A stretch of DNA of 13,753 bases from contig CAYTLW010000172.1 of assembly GCA_964438735.1 (NCBI GenBank), forward strand, positions 1 through 13,753, written 5' to 3'. The DNA is from CAYTLW01 sp964438735. GTDB taxonomy: Bacteria > Myxococcota_A > UBA9042. The notes below the pieces were generated by a model. That model saw only the letters and a list, made by a program, of their open reading frames with translations. It was not told where the DNA came from and made no database searches. Of this stretch, positions 1-9,400 are shown piece by piece. Each line of letters begins with the position of its first letter. The stretch's first letter is position 1. The position numbers were made by a program, and so were the translations under genes.

Positions 1-21
1 GCCTTGCACCTCGACGACCAT
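1..21 (-). CDS. 5' end of a divergent gene (start codon plus six codons), cut by the window edge
   Basis: Reading the minus strand, an ATG at 21-19 is preceded by CGGAG with a 9-nt spacer and opens a frame that translates as MVVEVQG before running off the left edge. A short acidic/hydrophobic opening like this is common at the N-terminus of ABC transporter ATPases (a Val/Glu/Val strand before the A-loop), but seven residues cannot establish a family. If real, the gene diverges from the kinase gene at 167, and the 145 bp between them must carry both promoters. The call rests only on the start codon, the ribosome-binding-like motif and the head-to-head layout. Confidence 0.35.
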
Positions 22-166
22 CGGCAGAATCTCCGTAGCGAATCAAGCTCCTAGAAGCTGGTTTCCCTCGGAAAAACACTCAAACAAACGAACACTTAAC
101 AACAACCACGAAACCCTCTCGAACCACTACCCTCCGCCAACCACAATAGACTACACTCCCCACCCC
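22..166. promoter_or_regulatory. Divergent intergenic region with an A/C-rich, G-poor leader before the kinase gene
   Basis: This stretch differs sharply in composition from the coding DNA around it. From 72 to 166 the plus strand has only five G in 95 bases and is dominated by A and C (CAAACAAACG-type runs). No Shine-Dalgarno precedes the ATG at 167; the bases just before it are CTCCCCACCCC. An RNA of this composition would be nearly unstructured, so initiation on an open A/C-rich leader is a reasonable inference. No convincing -35/-10 pair was found on either strand, although the region must hold the promoter(s). Confidence 0.45.
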
Positions 167-1603
167 ATGGCCGACCCCGACCGCCCATCCAAGCTCCGCA
201 CAGGCCGCCTTGGCCGTTTCGTCCAGCTTGGTGGCATGGCCGGAGGCCTGGTCGGCGACGTCGCCCTGGCAGCGGGCAAGATGGCCGCCGCCGCGTCGGC
301 CAAGGCGGGCGCCGAGCGCTTTCACAAAGCAGCCGCCGACACCATGTTGGACGGCCTGGGCAAGATGAAGGGCCTGCCCATGAAGCTGGGCCAGATGTTG
401 TCCTACGTCGACGACTTCATCCCAGCGGAGCATCGAGACGTCTATCGCGAGACCTTGAGCCGGCTGCAGGTCAAGGTCCGGCCCATGCACTGGGAGGCCA
501 TCGCGGAGGTGTTGCGGGCCGAATTGGGCGACGATCCCGACGAGATCTTCTCGCGTTTCGACCGCACGCCAATCGCCGCCGCCTCCATCGGGCAGGTCTA
601 CCGCGCGGCGCTGCTCGATGGCACGGAGGTGGTGGTCAAGGTGCAGTATCCTGGCATCGCCGACGCCATTCGATCGGATCTGAAGAATGCCGACGCGCTG
701 ATCACCGCCTTCAGCATGGTGGCCCGCAAGGTGGACGTGGAGCGCTCGCTCGCCGACGTGACCGCACGCCTGGCCGAGGAGTGCGACTACCGCATCGAGG
801 CGGACAACCAGGCCGAGTTCGTGCGCATCTGGGACGGTGATCCGCACGTCGTCGTGCCGCGGGTACACGCTGACCTGTCGAGCCGCACGGTGCTGGTAAG
901 CGACTATGTGGAGGGATTGGGCTGGGACGAGATGCTGGCCGCCCACGACGACGCACAGAAGGCGGAGTGGGGCCGACTGCTCTTCCGCTTTGTCTTTGGC
1001 AGCCTGTATCGACACGGCATCTTCAACGCCGATCCGCACCCGGGTAACTACCTCTTCATGGCCGATGGCCGGGTGGCGTTCATCGACTATGGCTGCGTAC
1101 AGCGCTACGAGCCGGATACCCTGTCCGCGTTTCGCGAGGTCTGGATGCAGCTGGTCTCGGGCGTGCGTGGACCGCCGCTGCGCGGGCTGCTGGCGCGCGC
1201 CTACCAGCTGCCCGAGTTCCTGGACGAAGAGGTCTGGGACTTCATCGAGGACTACATCATCACCAGCTTCGAGCCCCTGCTGTCCCCACAGCCCTATCGC
1301 TACACCCGCGACTTCACCGAGAAGGTGGCGCGCAAGGCGATGGACGGCAAGTTGCTGATGGCCAAGAAGATGCTCCGCCATGGGGTCTTCGAGGCCAAGC
1401 AGCAGGGCATCGTGTTCATGTACAGGATCAACTTCGGCCTGAACTCGATCCTCGCCACGCTGGGCGCCGAAGCCGACTGGCTGGAGGTGATGGCCGAGAT
1501 CGACGGACGTCGGCCGGTGCCCGGAGACTCGCAGGTCGAGGCCCCGAGCGAAGCGCGAGCCAGCGCCAAACCCGCTACGCCCGACGCCGCGGCGGCAGAG
1601 TAG
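167..1603 (+). CDS. ABC1/UbiB/AarF-family atypical kinase
   Basis: This 478-residue protein carries the signatures of the ABC1 (ADCK/COQ8/UbiB) protein-kinase-like family. The family-specific KxGQ motif is at residues 73-76 (KLGQ), in the helical N-terminal extension that folds over the active site. The Ala-rich nucleotide loop AAASIGQVYRA is at about 137-147, the invariant VVVK lysine is K158, the catalytic-loop equivalent DPHPGN is at 289-294, and the metal-binding DYG (DFG equivalent) is at 307-309. All key residues are present, so an ATP-binding/ATPase enzyme is expected. Family members support ubiquinone or other isoprenoid-lipid metabolism, but the substrate cannot be read from sequence. 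There is no C-terminal membrane helix pair as in E. coli UbiB; the tail is Ala/Pro-rich and low in complexity. ATG 167 is the only start candidate in frame, and it has no Shine-Dalgarno. The AsmA-like gene begins 13 nt after the stop. Confidence 0.93.
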   Translation: MADPDRPSKLRTGRLGRFVQLGGMAGGLVGDVALAAGKMAAAASAKAGAERFHKAAADTMLDGLGKMKGLPMKLGQMLSYVDDFIPAEHRDVYRETLSRLQVKVRPMHWEAIAEVLRAELGDDPDEIFSRFDRTPIAAASIGQVYRAALLDGTEVVVKVQYPGIADAIRSDLKNADALITAFSMVARKVDVERSLADVTARLAEECDYRIEADNQAEFVRIWDGDPHVVVPRVHADLSSRTVLVSDYVEGLGWDEMLAAHDDAQKAEWGRLLFRFVFGSLYRHGIFNADPHPGNYLFMADGRVAFIDYGCVQRYEPDTLSAFREVWMQLVSGVRGPPLRGLLARAYQLPEFLDEEVWDFIEDYIITSFEPLLSPQPYRYTRDFTEKVARKAMDGKLLMAKKMLRHGVFEAKQQGIVFMYRINFGLNSILATLGAEADWLEVMAEIDGRRPVPGDSQVEAPSEARASAKPATPDAAAAE

Positions 1604-1616
1604 ATCGGGGGCTGCG

Positions 1617-4600
1617 TTGCAAGACGATCCCGCGAGCGAGAGTGCACCGACGCCGGCGGGCGATGCCGCGCCTGGCCCAGCGCCACGCCGCAAGCGTCGT
1701 TGGCTGCGTCGGCTGGGCATCGCCATGCTGGTCGGCGGCCTCCTGCTGGGTCTTGGCCTGTTCTGGCTGCTGCGCAACCTGCACACAGATACGGTTCGAG
1801 ATACCGCGGCGGAGGTCGTCAAGGAGCAGACCGGCATCGCCTTCGACTATCGCACCCTGTCGGTGACCTCGGATGGATTGTTGATGGAGCACCTGGTGGT
1901 GGCCTCAGCACCGCCCGACCGCGACCTGGCGCCCGAGTTCCTGCACGTCGACAGGGTGGCCGTGGCCTGGGAGATCGGTGACCTGCTGGCGGTGCATCGG
2001 GTCATCAAGTCCGTGCTGGTGCAGGGGGTGCGGCTGCACGTGGTGGTCGACGAAGACGGCAGCCACTCCATCGGCCGGCTGTTGGCGGGACTGCCGCCGC
2101 CAGCGGAGGAGGAGCCTGGAAAACCGCTCTCGCACGCGCTCGAAGCGCTGACCGGCGGGCTGCCAGCGACGGTGGAGTCGTTGCGGGTGCCAGGGATTCG
2201 CCTGACGGTCTCCCTGCGCGGCCAGGATGAGCAGGAGCGTCGATTGGTGGTTGGCGACTTCGCCCTGGAGGCCCGCGCGGTCATCGGGGTCGACGAACCC
2301 GAGTTGAAACTGGCCATCGGCCCGGACGTTGGCGGCGCGGCCATGGAGTTGAGCGGCCACACCGACCTGCCAGCGGCGCTGACGCCGGTGCTGGTGGGCA
2401 CCCTCGCCCCCCTGGCCGGTTGGCTGAGCGACGGCGTGCGTTTGCCATTGCAGGTCAGCGCCACGGTGGGCCTGGATGGGCCCCGGGTGGTGGAGCTGGG
2501 GGGCCAATTGGGCATCGCGGAGGACTTCGCGTGGCCGCCAGGGCTCAGGGTGGGTTCCCTGGCCGGCGCTGCGCTCCGGATCCGATTCGATCCAGACGCC
2601 GGCAAGACCCTGGTGACCTTGAGAGATGCCAGCGCGCTGGACGGCCGGGCGACACTGGGCGTGCAGGCCACCTTGGTCGACCGCCAGGGCGGCGGTCTGG
2701 ATCCCATCCTGGATCGCCTGCGCGCCGGCGTGCGGCTGGATGGGGTGGGCCGATTCCTGCCCAAGAATGTGGCCAACCTCTCGCTGGTGGGCACCAACGG
2801 CCAGCTGGAGATTGACGACCTGCGGCTCGGCGGGTCCGATGGCCTGCCGACCGTGCAACGCCTGGTGGCCGGGGCGACCATCGACGCCCTGGACGCGGCC
2901 GCCCAGGGTCGCAGCGTGCGCTTGCGCAAGGCGCGCTTGCAGGCGGTGGCCAGTCGGTCGGCTGATGGTCGTCTACGCCTGCGCCTCAGCGGCCCCATGG
3001 CCTCGCTGGCGGCGGCCGATCCGGGCACAGGCGTGCGGGCAGAGGTGAACGGAATCGACGCCGTGGCCGCCCTGGATGACGTGCAAATCAGCCTGCCCGG
3101 CGGAGGAGCCGTGTCGGTGCTGAAGGGCGGACGCCTGTCCGGTCACGGCCGCCTGGCCCGCGTGACCGCCGCCGCGATACCCGCCGAACTGACCATGACC
3201 GGAGCCCATGTGGCCTTCGATGGTCAGGTGGACGACGCCGGCGCCGAGCTCCTGATCTCCGGCGGCCTGCGCAGCTTGCGCGGTCTGGCCATCAATAACG
3301 ACGCCGACGCGGTGCTCGGGCCCCTGGCGGCCACGTTGACAGTGGTCGATCGGGGCGACAAGCCATTGATCCAGGGCGGGCCGCTGGCCGGGGTGGAGAT
3401 CGGTGTGGGCGGCCGCCTCGATCGTCTCAAAGCACGTGCAGCGGGCCACCGGGCGAACTTGAGAGGCGCGACGGTCGAGTTGGATCTTTCCGGCCTTGCC
3501 ACGCCGCCCCTGGACCCGGCCATAGCCCTGAAGCAGCTGGACCTGAAGGCCGCCCTGCGCAGCCTCTCCGCCGACGACCGGGGCACCCTGGAGCGGCTGT
3601 CCATGGACCTGAAGGCCCGCGACCTGGTGCCGGATACCGAGCAGCCGCTGGCGGCGAGGGGACGGCTGGAGCTGAACGCCCGCGCCGGCCCGTTGACCGC
3701 CCGGGCGAAGTTGGACAAGGGGCGCGACACGCTGGGTTGGGACGGCGACATGTCCGTGAGCGACTTCAGCACCATACCGGTCCTGGCCAGGCTGCCGGCC
3801 AAGGTGAGCCGGATGCTGGATTGGCGGCGGCTGAGCTTTGCGGCCCAGAGCAAAGGCATGGCGCGCGGGCTGCTGCGCGGCGGTGTGCCAGACCTGGAGC
3901 ATGTGAGCACGCTTGCGGTGAAGGGGTTGCACGGCAAGACCGCCGGCATCGCCTTCGACATCCGCTCACTGGACGCCAGCCTGTCGGGCGCCAATACCGG
4001 TCGCAGCCACAACCTGCGCTGGGATGTGCGCATGCCAGATCCGCGCATCGGCAGATATCGCGGGGTGGGTCCGCACGCCCTGCTGGGCACGGGCGAGGTG
4101 CTGCCGGCGACGCCTTCGGTGAAGCTGGCGATGACTGCGGAAGCGCCGGCCGGGCCGAGTCTGGAAGGCAGGCTCGCGGCGATGTGGGATGCCGGCAGGG
4201 GGGGACTGGCCTACAAGATGGCCGGCAACATCTCCAAGCTCGCCCCCGTGGCGCGCGCCCTGCCCGCCGATCTGCGCAAAGCCGCATGCATCGACCTGGA
4301 CCGGCTCGCCGCGTCATTCGAGGCCGACGGCATCGTGCGCAGCAGTCGCGCTCGACTCATGGACGGCTCAGCGTTCGCCGGTCCGGGCCTGGTGCGACGG
4401 TTGAATACCAGCCATCGAATCGCCGGCAAGGCCGAGCGGGTCTTCTGTCGTCGCGATGACATGGAGGTCTCCATCGCAAGCGCTGAATTCAGCAGCGAGA
4501 TCGACCTTGTGCGTGGCCGGTTGCGGGTGCTCGGTAAGTCCAAGCTGCCCGATCTACGCTTCGACGCTGCCGGCGTACACGGCCGGATCCGAGGCCTGGG

Positions 4601-5900
4601 CGGCAAAGTCGAGGTGGCCACCGGAATCCTCGCCGGCGACCCCGAGACCCGGGTGGCCTTCGAGGGCGAGATCGAACAACTGAGCCAGAACGCGGTGCCG
4701 CTCTATCCCATCGGCCAGGCGAGTGTGCAGGGGAAGGTGCGCATCGAGCGCTCCGGCAGCCTGCGCTTGGAGCGCCTGTGGCTGCGCAACAAGGTAGCCG
4801 GCAGCGAGCTGCAGCTGCAGGGCGGCGTCGATCCGGGCGGCCATCGTGCACGGGCGAGCGAGCGCCTGCCCCTGGAGGCCGTGGACGACTCCTCGGCAGG
4901 CGCGCCGCCGCAACAGCAGGTCGCGGCGCCGGTGCCGGGCCGCCAGGGCATCTCGCTGACGGGCGAGATGCGCCAGGACATTGGCGTATTCGCGGCGACA
5001 ACCAAGCTCCTCCAGGGCCAGGGCAAGCTGGTGGTGCCGTTCCGGGTGCAGTCGGGCGATATGAAGGTGATTCGCGCCGAAGCCGACGTGCGGCTGACCG
5101 ACGTGGCCGTCAAGGTCGACGAGTACGGTGTGCGCATTGCCGGCGTCAACGGCAACCTGCCCGTCTACCAGGAGGTGGCATTGGGCGGCCCGCGGGGCGT
5201 GCGTCTGCTTGGCGGCGGCGCCAACAACGCGTACTCCCGCTGGCGCTTCCAGGATCAGCGACCCTTCCTCAGCGGCAACTACTTCGTGACCATCGCCGAG
5301 ATGGCCCGCGACGACGTGGTCATCGGCCCCCTGGCGGGCAACGCCATCGTCGATCGCAACGTACTTCGCCTGGACCAGCTCGAACTCAAAGCGCTCGGCG
5401 GCACCATCACGGGGCAGTGCATCGTCGACCTGCGCGGACGCGAGACCGAGATGATGTTCCGCGGCAACCTGACCGGCCTGCGCTCCAGCGACGGTAAGGA
5501 CCGGCTGGATGCCAACGCGGCGCTGACCTTCCTGCCCGGCCAGATGTCGCTGTCGGGCCGGGCGCAGTTGCTTCGGATGGGGCGCAAGCACCTGCTCGAT
5601 ATGATGGATCTCTGGGACCCGTACCACGAGGATACGCGGGCCAATAAACTGCGCCTGGCGCTCAAGGTCGGCTATCCAAAGCGCGCACACATGCGCTTCC
5701 AGCACGGCTTCATGGACATGGGCGTGCAGATGGGCGGCCTGGCCGCAGCGGTTCAACTGGGTGAGATCCGCGGCGTGCCGTTGGGGCCCATGTTCCAGAA
5801 GTATCTCGGCCCCATCATCGACAAGGTGCTGGGCAAGGCGCCGGCGAAGAAGGACGGCAAGTCCGCAGCCAGACCGGCCGCCAAGGAGAAGAAACCATGA
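1617..5900 (+). CDS. Large AsmA-like envelope protein (YdbH/TamB/YhdP type), putative intermembrane lipid-transport bridge
   Basis: The product is 1427 residues. A Pro/Ala-rich cytoplasmic tail leads to a basic RRKRRWLRR patch (24-32) and one transmembrane helix at about 33-52. A short AsmA/TamB-like N-terminal domain follows (DTAAEVVKEQTGIAFDYRTL, then alternating strands ending near HVDRVAVAW). The rest is a very long run of alternating hydrophobic/polar strands typical of repeating beta-groove proteins. The last 250 residues have AsmA-C/YdbH character: LGGTITGQCIVDLRG, an FLPGQMSLSG strand, and GEIRGVPLGPMF near the end. In E. coli, TamB, YhdP and YdbH are inner-membrane-anchored and redundantly support phospholipid movement to the outer membrane. 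I infer the same role from architecture and from the lipoprotein partner encoded next. TTG at 1617 is chosen because GGGGG lies 5 nt upstream and because the next in-frame ATG (1725) falls inside the membrane helix. A Lys/Ala-rich tail of about 20 residues ends the protein. E. coli YdbH is about 880 residues, so this one is much longer. Confidence 0.72.
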   Translation: MQDDPASESAPTPAGDAAPGPAPRRKRRWLRRLGIAMLVGGLLLGLGLFWLLRNLHTDTVRDTAAEVVKEQTGIAFDYRTLSVTSDGLLMEHLVVASAPPDRDLAPEFLHVDRVAVAWEIGDLLAVHRVIKSVLVQGVRLHVVVDEDGSHSIGRLLAGLPPPAEEEPGKPLSHALEALTGGLPATVESLRVPGIRLTVSLRGQDEQERRLVVGDFALEARAVIGVDEPELKLAIGPDVGGAAMELSGHTDLPAALTPVLVGTLAPLAGWLSDGVRLPLQVSATVGLDGPRVVELGGQLGIAEDFAWPPGLRVGSLAGAALRIRFDPDAGKTLVTLRDASALDGRATLGVQATLVDRQGGGLDPILDRLRAGVRLDGVGRFLPKNVANLSLVGTNGQLEIDDLRLGGSDGLPTVQRLVAGATIDALDAAAQGRSVRLRKARLQAVASRSADGRLRLRLSGPMASLAAADPGTGVRAEVNGIDAVAALDDVQISLPGGGAVSVLKGGRLSGHGRLARVTAAAIPAELTMTGAHVAFDGQVDDAGAELLISGGLRSLRGLAINNDADAVLGPLAATLTVVDRGDKPLIQGGPLAGVEIGVGGRLDRLKARAAGHRANLRGATVELDLSGLATPPLDPAIALKQLDLKAALRSLSADDRGTLERLSMDLKARDLVPDTEQPLAARGRLELNARAGPLTARAKLDKGRDTLGWDGDMSVSDFSTIPVLARLPAKVSRMLDWRRLSFAAQSKGMARGLLRGGVPDLEHVSTLAVKGLHGKTAGIAFDIRSLDASLSGANTGRSHNLRWDVRMPDPRIGRYRGVGPHALLGTGEVLPATPSVKLAMTAEAPAGPSLEGRLAAMWDAGRGGLAYKMAGNISKLAPVARALPADLRKAACIDLDRLAASFEADGIVRSSRARLMDGSAFAGPGLVRRLNTSHRIAGKAERVFCRRDDMEVSIASAEFSSEIDLVRGRLRVLGKSKLPDLRFDAAGVHGRIRGLGGKVEVATGILAGDPETRVAFEGEIEQLSQNAVPLYPIGQASVQGKVRIERSGSLRLERLWLRNKVAGSELQLQGGVDPGGHRARASERLPLEAVDDSSAGAPPQQQVAAPVPGRQGISLTGEMRQDIGVFAATTKLLQGQGKLVVPFRVQSGDMKVIRAEADVRLTDVAVKVDEYGVRIAGVNGNLPVYQEVALGGPRGVRLLGGGANNAYSRWRFQDQRPFLSGNYFVTIAEMARDDVVIGPLAGNAIVDRNVLRLDQLELKALGGTITGQCIVDLRGRETEMMFRGNLTGLRSSDGKDRLDANAALTFLPGQMSLSGRAQLLRMGRKHLLDMMDLWDPYHEDTRANKLRLALKVGYPKRAHMRFQHGFMDMGVQMGGLAAAVQLGEIRGVPLGPMFQKYLGPIIDKVLGKAPAKKDGKSAARPAAKEKKP
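5883..5888 (+). promoter_or_regulatory. Strong Shine-Dalgarno (AAGGAG) for the YdbL-like lipoprotein gene
   Basis: AAGGAG lies inside the last codons of the AsmA-like gene, 8 nt before the ATG at 5897. That start overlaps the upstream TGA as ATGA. The site fixes the lipoprotein start and provides efficient, probably coupled, translation of the two partners. Confidence 0.75.
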
Positions 5901-6460
5901 CGGGATCCAGGCTCTGGATCGTGCTGCTGCTGGCGAGTCTGGTCGGCGGCTGCATCAAGGCGCCGGACGTGGTCATCGTCGACCGACGCACCGCCCTGGA
6001 ACAGCAGGCCACCGGTCGCTTCCCGACCCTGCAGGCGCAGCTGGATCACGCGGGCACTTCAGCCGGCCCGACGCCCTATACCCGCGCCAGCCTGGAGGGG
6101 GCGGGATGGCTGCCGCGCAAGGAGCATGACGCCATCGCCGCGCTCTATCGCGACGTCCACGCCGAACACGAGCGCGTTGACCGGCTGCTCCTGCGCAGGT
6201 GCATCGGCGAGGCCAAGGACGGCACGCTGGTGGAGACCCGGCAGGATTGCAAGGGCGGCATCGACCTGGCCACCGTCAGCAGTCTCATCGAGCGCAGCAA
6301 TCGCAATCGACGCCAGATCTGGCGCTACCTGTTGGGCAAAAGGTCGGCGTCGTCGCTGCCATCGGTGACGCAATCGTGGCGCAAGGTGCACCTGCAGGCT
6401 GTGGTCTGCGGCGGCTGGCTTCAACGCAAGGGCGGTGCCTGGGTGGTCAAGAAGTGCTGA
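5897..6460 (+). CDS. Outer-envelope lipoprotein with YdbL-like (DUF1318-like) C-terminal domain
   Basis: The 187-residue protein has a lipoprotein signal (hydrophobic 6-16, then VGGC with lipidated C19; Ile at +2 fits outer-membrane retention by the E. coli rule). A short segment KAPDVVIVDRRTALEQQ (21-37) and a flexible linker lead to a helical region. The second half reads like E. coli YdbL/DUF1318: IGEAKDGTLVET (103-114), LIERSNRNRRQIWRYL (130-145, the conserved 'N..R...Y' helix), then GGWLQRKGGAWVVKK (172-186, the family's terminal 'G.W.Q..G.W.KK'). C102, C118, C171 and C187 could form two disulfides. In E. coli the ydbH-ynbE-ydbL operon encodes the AsmA-like protein, a small lipoprotein and a periplasmic protein separately. 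Here one lipid-anchored protein seems to combine the last two. The ATGA overlap with the AsmA-like gene supports partnership. Similarity was judged by eye. Confidence 0.68.
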   Translation: MTGSRLWIVLLLASLVGGCIKAPDVVIVDRRTALEQQATGRFPTLQAQLDHAGTSAGPTPYTRASLEGAGWLPRKEHDAIAALYRDVHAEHERVDRLLLRRCIGEAKDGTLVETRQDCKGGIDLATVSSLIERSNRNRRQIWRYLLGKRSASSLPSVTQSWRKVHLQAVVCGGWLQRKGGAWVVKKC

Positions 6461-9400
6461 GTCGACGGCCGAGATGGATCGCGCTGCTGGCCCTGCTCCT
6501 GGGGTCGGGGGGGGTGTTGTGGGTGTCGCCGGCGTCGGCTGGTAGCGGCCTGCGGCGGCCCGAACGGCTCACCGCAGGTGCCTCGGACGAGTTCCTCGGC
6601 TCCCTGTCGCCGGACGGAAAGGCCCTGGTCTACATCAGCAATCGCAACGCAACGGCGCAGGTCTTCCGCCAGGCCATGGGCGGCGGCACACCCAAACTCA
6701 TCGTCGACGACGAGGCGGACGTATCCTTCCCGCGACTGAGCCCTGACGGTGGCCGCCTGCTCTACATCTCCACGCGGGAAGATGCGGCGGGGGATCTCTG
6801 CATCCGACCGGCCACCGGGGGGCGAAGGCGCTGCTTGACCGGACTGGGTTCGGCGGAGGTACAGGCGTTCTGGTATCCCGACAGCCGCTCGATCGGCGTG
6901 GTCACCCGGCGAGGACTCGACGGCAGCCTGGAGTTGCGCAAGCTGCCGGCCTCTGGGGGCGACGGCGTGCGCGTACACGCCGGCAACATATCCAGCCCCG
7001 CCCTGTCACCGGACGGCCGATGGTTGGCCTGGGTGCCCATCGAGCGAGCGACGGCCAAGGTCGGCGTGGCCTTCTCCATGCGGGTCGGCAAGGGCTTGCG
7101 ACTGCGGCGCGAAGGTCAGGACAAGGAACAGGAGATCCACTTCGACCTGCCCGGCGTGACCGGCATGCCCGCGTTCTCAAGCGACAGCCGCTGGCTCTTC
7201 TTCAGCCAGTATTTGAGCGACACCAACTTCGACGGTCGCATCGACGGCGACGACCACAGCGTGCTGTTCCGGGTGCGCTTTCAGGGCCGTCGAGATCAGC
7301 CGGTGAAGGGCGCCCGACCGAGCCAGCTGACCAGCGCCCATTGGAACTGCCAATACCCCATGCCGGCGCGGGATCGACTGATCCTGACCTGCCACTACGA
7401 CGGCTCCCTGGATGTCTACGAGCTGCCCCTGGACGGTGCGATTCCCGCCGGCTGGAAGGCGAAGAAGCTGCAGGAAGCGCTGGACATGTCCCGCGACCGT
7501 TGGGAGCAGTTGATGCTCCTGGAGCACCTGGGAGGCGCAGAGAAGGACGCGCGCCGGCGCCTGAACATCTGGCGCGACGCCGCCCGATTGCACCTCTCCC
7601 TGCGCGAATTGGCGTCCGCTTCCTTCTTCGTCCAGCGGGTTTCCCAGCACGCCAAGGCCAGCGCCGCAGATCGTGGCTGGGCCGCCATCGTGACCGAACT
7701 CATCGCCCATCGGCGCGAAGAGCGTCGGCTGAACCGCGGCCAGCTGAATGACCGCTTCATCGACGACCAGTGGGCCCGGCTGCGGCGCATCCGCAAGACG
7801 GCCAGGCGCGCCCACGCGGATGTGAAGGCGCTGGCCATCCTGGCGACGGTCGAGATCCTGGACCTCATCGGCGCCGAGGCGCAGGCGCTCAAGCGGCTGA
7901 AACGCTTCGACCCCAAGACCGTCAAGGATCGCTTCGTCCTCCACCTCTGGGCCGACCAGCCGTTGCGCCTGCTACGCGACCTGGGCGACCGGGAGCCGGT
8001 CCTCAAAGCCCATGTCGTTCTGGCCCAGCACCACGCCTTCACAGGCGCAGAACGACTGCATTTCTCCGAGGTCCTGGTCGACGAGATCCTGCGTGGCACC
8101 CGGGTCGCGGATCGACCGGCGCTGATCGCCCGCTGGCGCAAAGGCCTGGAGTTGGATTCGGAGGCGGCGTTCCGGCTGCAGCTGGAAGCCGAGCTCCTGA
8201 GGCTGCGGCCAAAGACGCGCAAGGCGGTGCAGAAGGCGGTCTACAAACTCTATCGCCAACACAATCACCTGCCCGAACGGCGGGCGCTGGTGTCGGCTGC
8301 GGTCCGCCGGGCGTCGGAGACCGACAGCGCCAAGATGCTCTACACCTTCGCCAACGCCTGGGGCAGCTGGGTGCCGCGCAACCATGTCGAGCGCGACAAA
8401 GCCGTGGCCTTGTATCGGCAGGTGGTGCTGGAGCGCGGCTACGTGCGCCAGGAGCAGAAGAACTGGCCGCACGCCTTCGGCAGCTTCTTCGGGCTGACGA
8501 TTGTGACCGAAGACCTGGAGGCGTGGATCGGTGTCATCGAGTCGGCGGCGCGCGCCGGCCGCAAGGGCGAATTGGAGAAGGTCCGCAAACGCTACAAGAA
8601 GAAGCCCGACCACCCGGTGCTGCGCTTCGTCGAGGCCTGGACGCTGGTGCGTCAACTGCCCGGCCTGAAGGACATCGGCGACCGCAGGTCGATCTACGAC
8701 GAGGCCGAGGCCCATCTGGTCGTGGCCGTGCGCGGATTGCCCCGGGATCCCGCGGTCCACCACGTGCGCGGCTACATCGCCCACCAGCGCTTCTTGGATG
8801 GCATCGACCGCTCAGCGGCGTTTGCCGCCCACGCCCATTACGCCATGGCCCTGGACCTGGCCAACGGCAACGCACGCTTCCAGGCCGCCACCCTGCACGC
8901 CATGGGTCTGCTCCAGGCGGCGGTCGGCAACCACTGGATCGCGTTGGAGTCCTTCGACGCTCGCGCGGCGCTGCCCTTCCTGTCTCCGGTGACAGAGTTG
9001 AGCCTGCTCCTGGCGCGGGCACGCAGCCTGTTCCATGTGGGCCGGGCTGCGCGGGCGGCGCGCACGGCCCGCGATGCCTACAAGCTGGCGCGCAAGGCCA
9101 AACAGACGCGCAAGTGGGTCGCACTGACGCTGGATCGGGCGGCGCTTTATAGCCACTCCGCAGGCGAACATCGGCGGGGCGCCACGCTCTACCGACTGCT
9201 GGTGCCCATGCTCGGCAAGACCGGGGCTGTCGCATCTCGCCCAGCCAACCAGCTGCGCGCGGCGGTGATGGAAGGCGCTGCCAACCTGGCAGGTGGCGAG
9301 GCGGACAAAGCCCTGGTCGCCTTGAAGCGCGCGGATGTCGTGCTGGGCCGGGTCGACGACGACGCGCTCCGTGTGGGCGTGCGCGCCTACGAGCGGGCGC

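Noticed and set aside
80..1837. Long minus-strand open frame (585 codons) opposite the kinase gene
   Set aside because: The plus strand has unmistakable ABC1-kinase motifs. The antisense frame is open only because stops are rare in GC-rich DNA, and it has no ribosome-binding site or family features.
4554..5756. Minus-strand open frame of 400 codons opposite the AsmA-like gene
   Set aside because: It is His/Gln/Ala-rich antisense composition with no domain, while the opposing frame shows continuous beta-rich AsmA-like sequence.
6319..6430. A compensated double frameshift near the end of the YdbL-like lipoprotein (another frame reads VGVVAAIGDAIVAQGAPAG)
   Set aside because: The uninterrupted frame already ends in the expected GGWLQ..G.W..KK pattern with proper spacing, and its third-base G/C content is much higher, so no shift is needed.
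6199..6453. Extended N-terminus of the propeller protein
   Set aside because: The frame is open but overlaps the lipoprotein gene, and the signal peptide begins right after GTG 6454, so the upstream codons are not translated.
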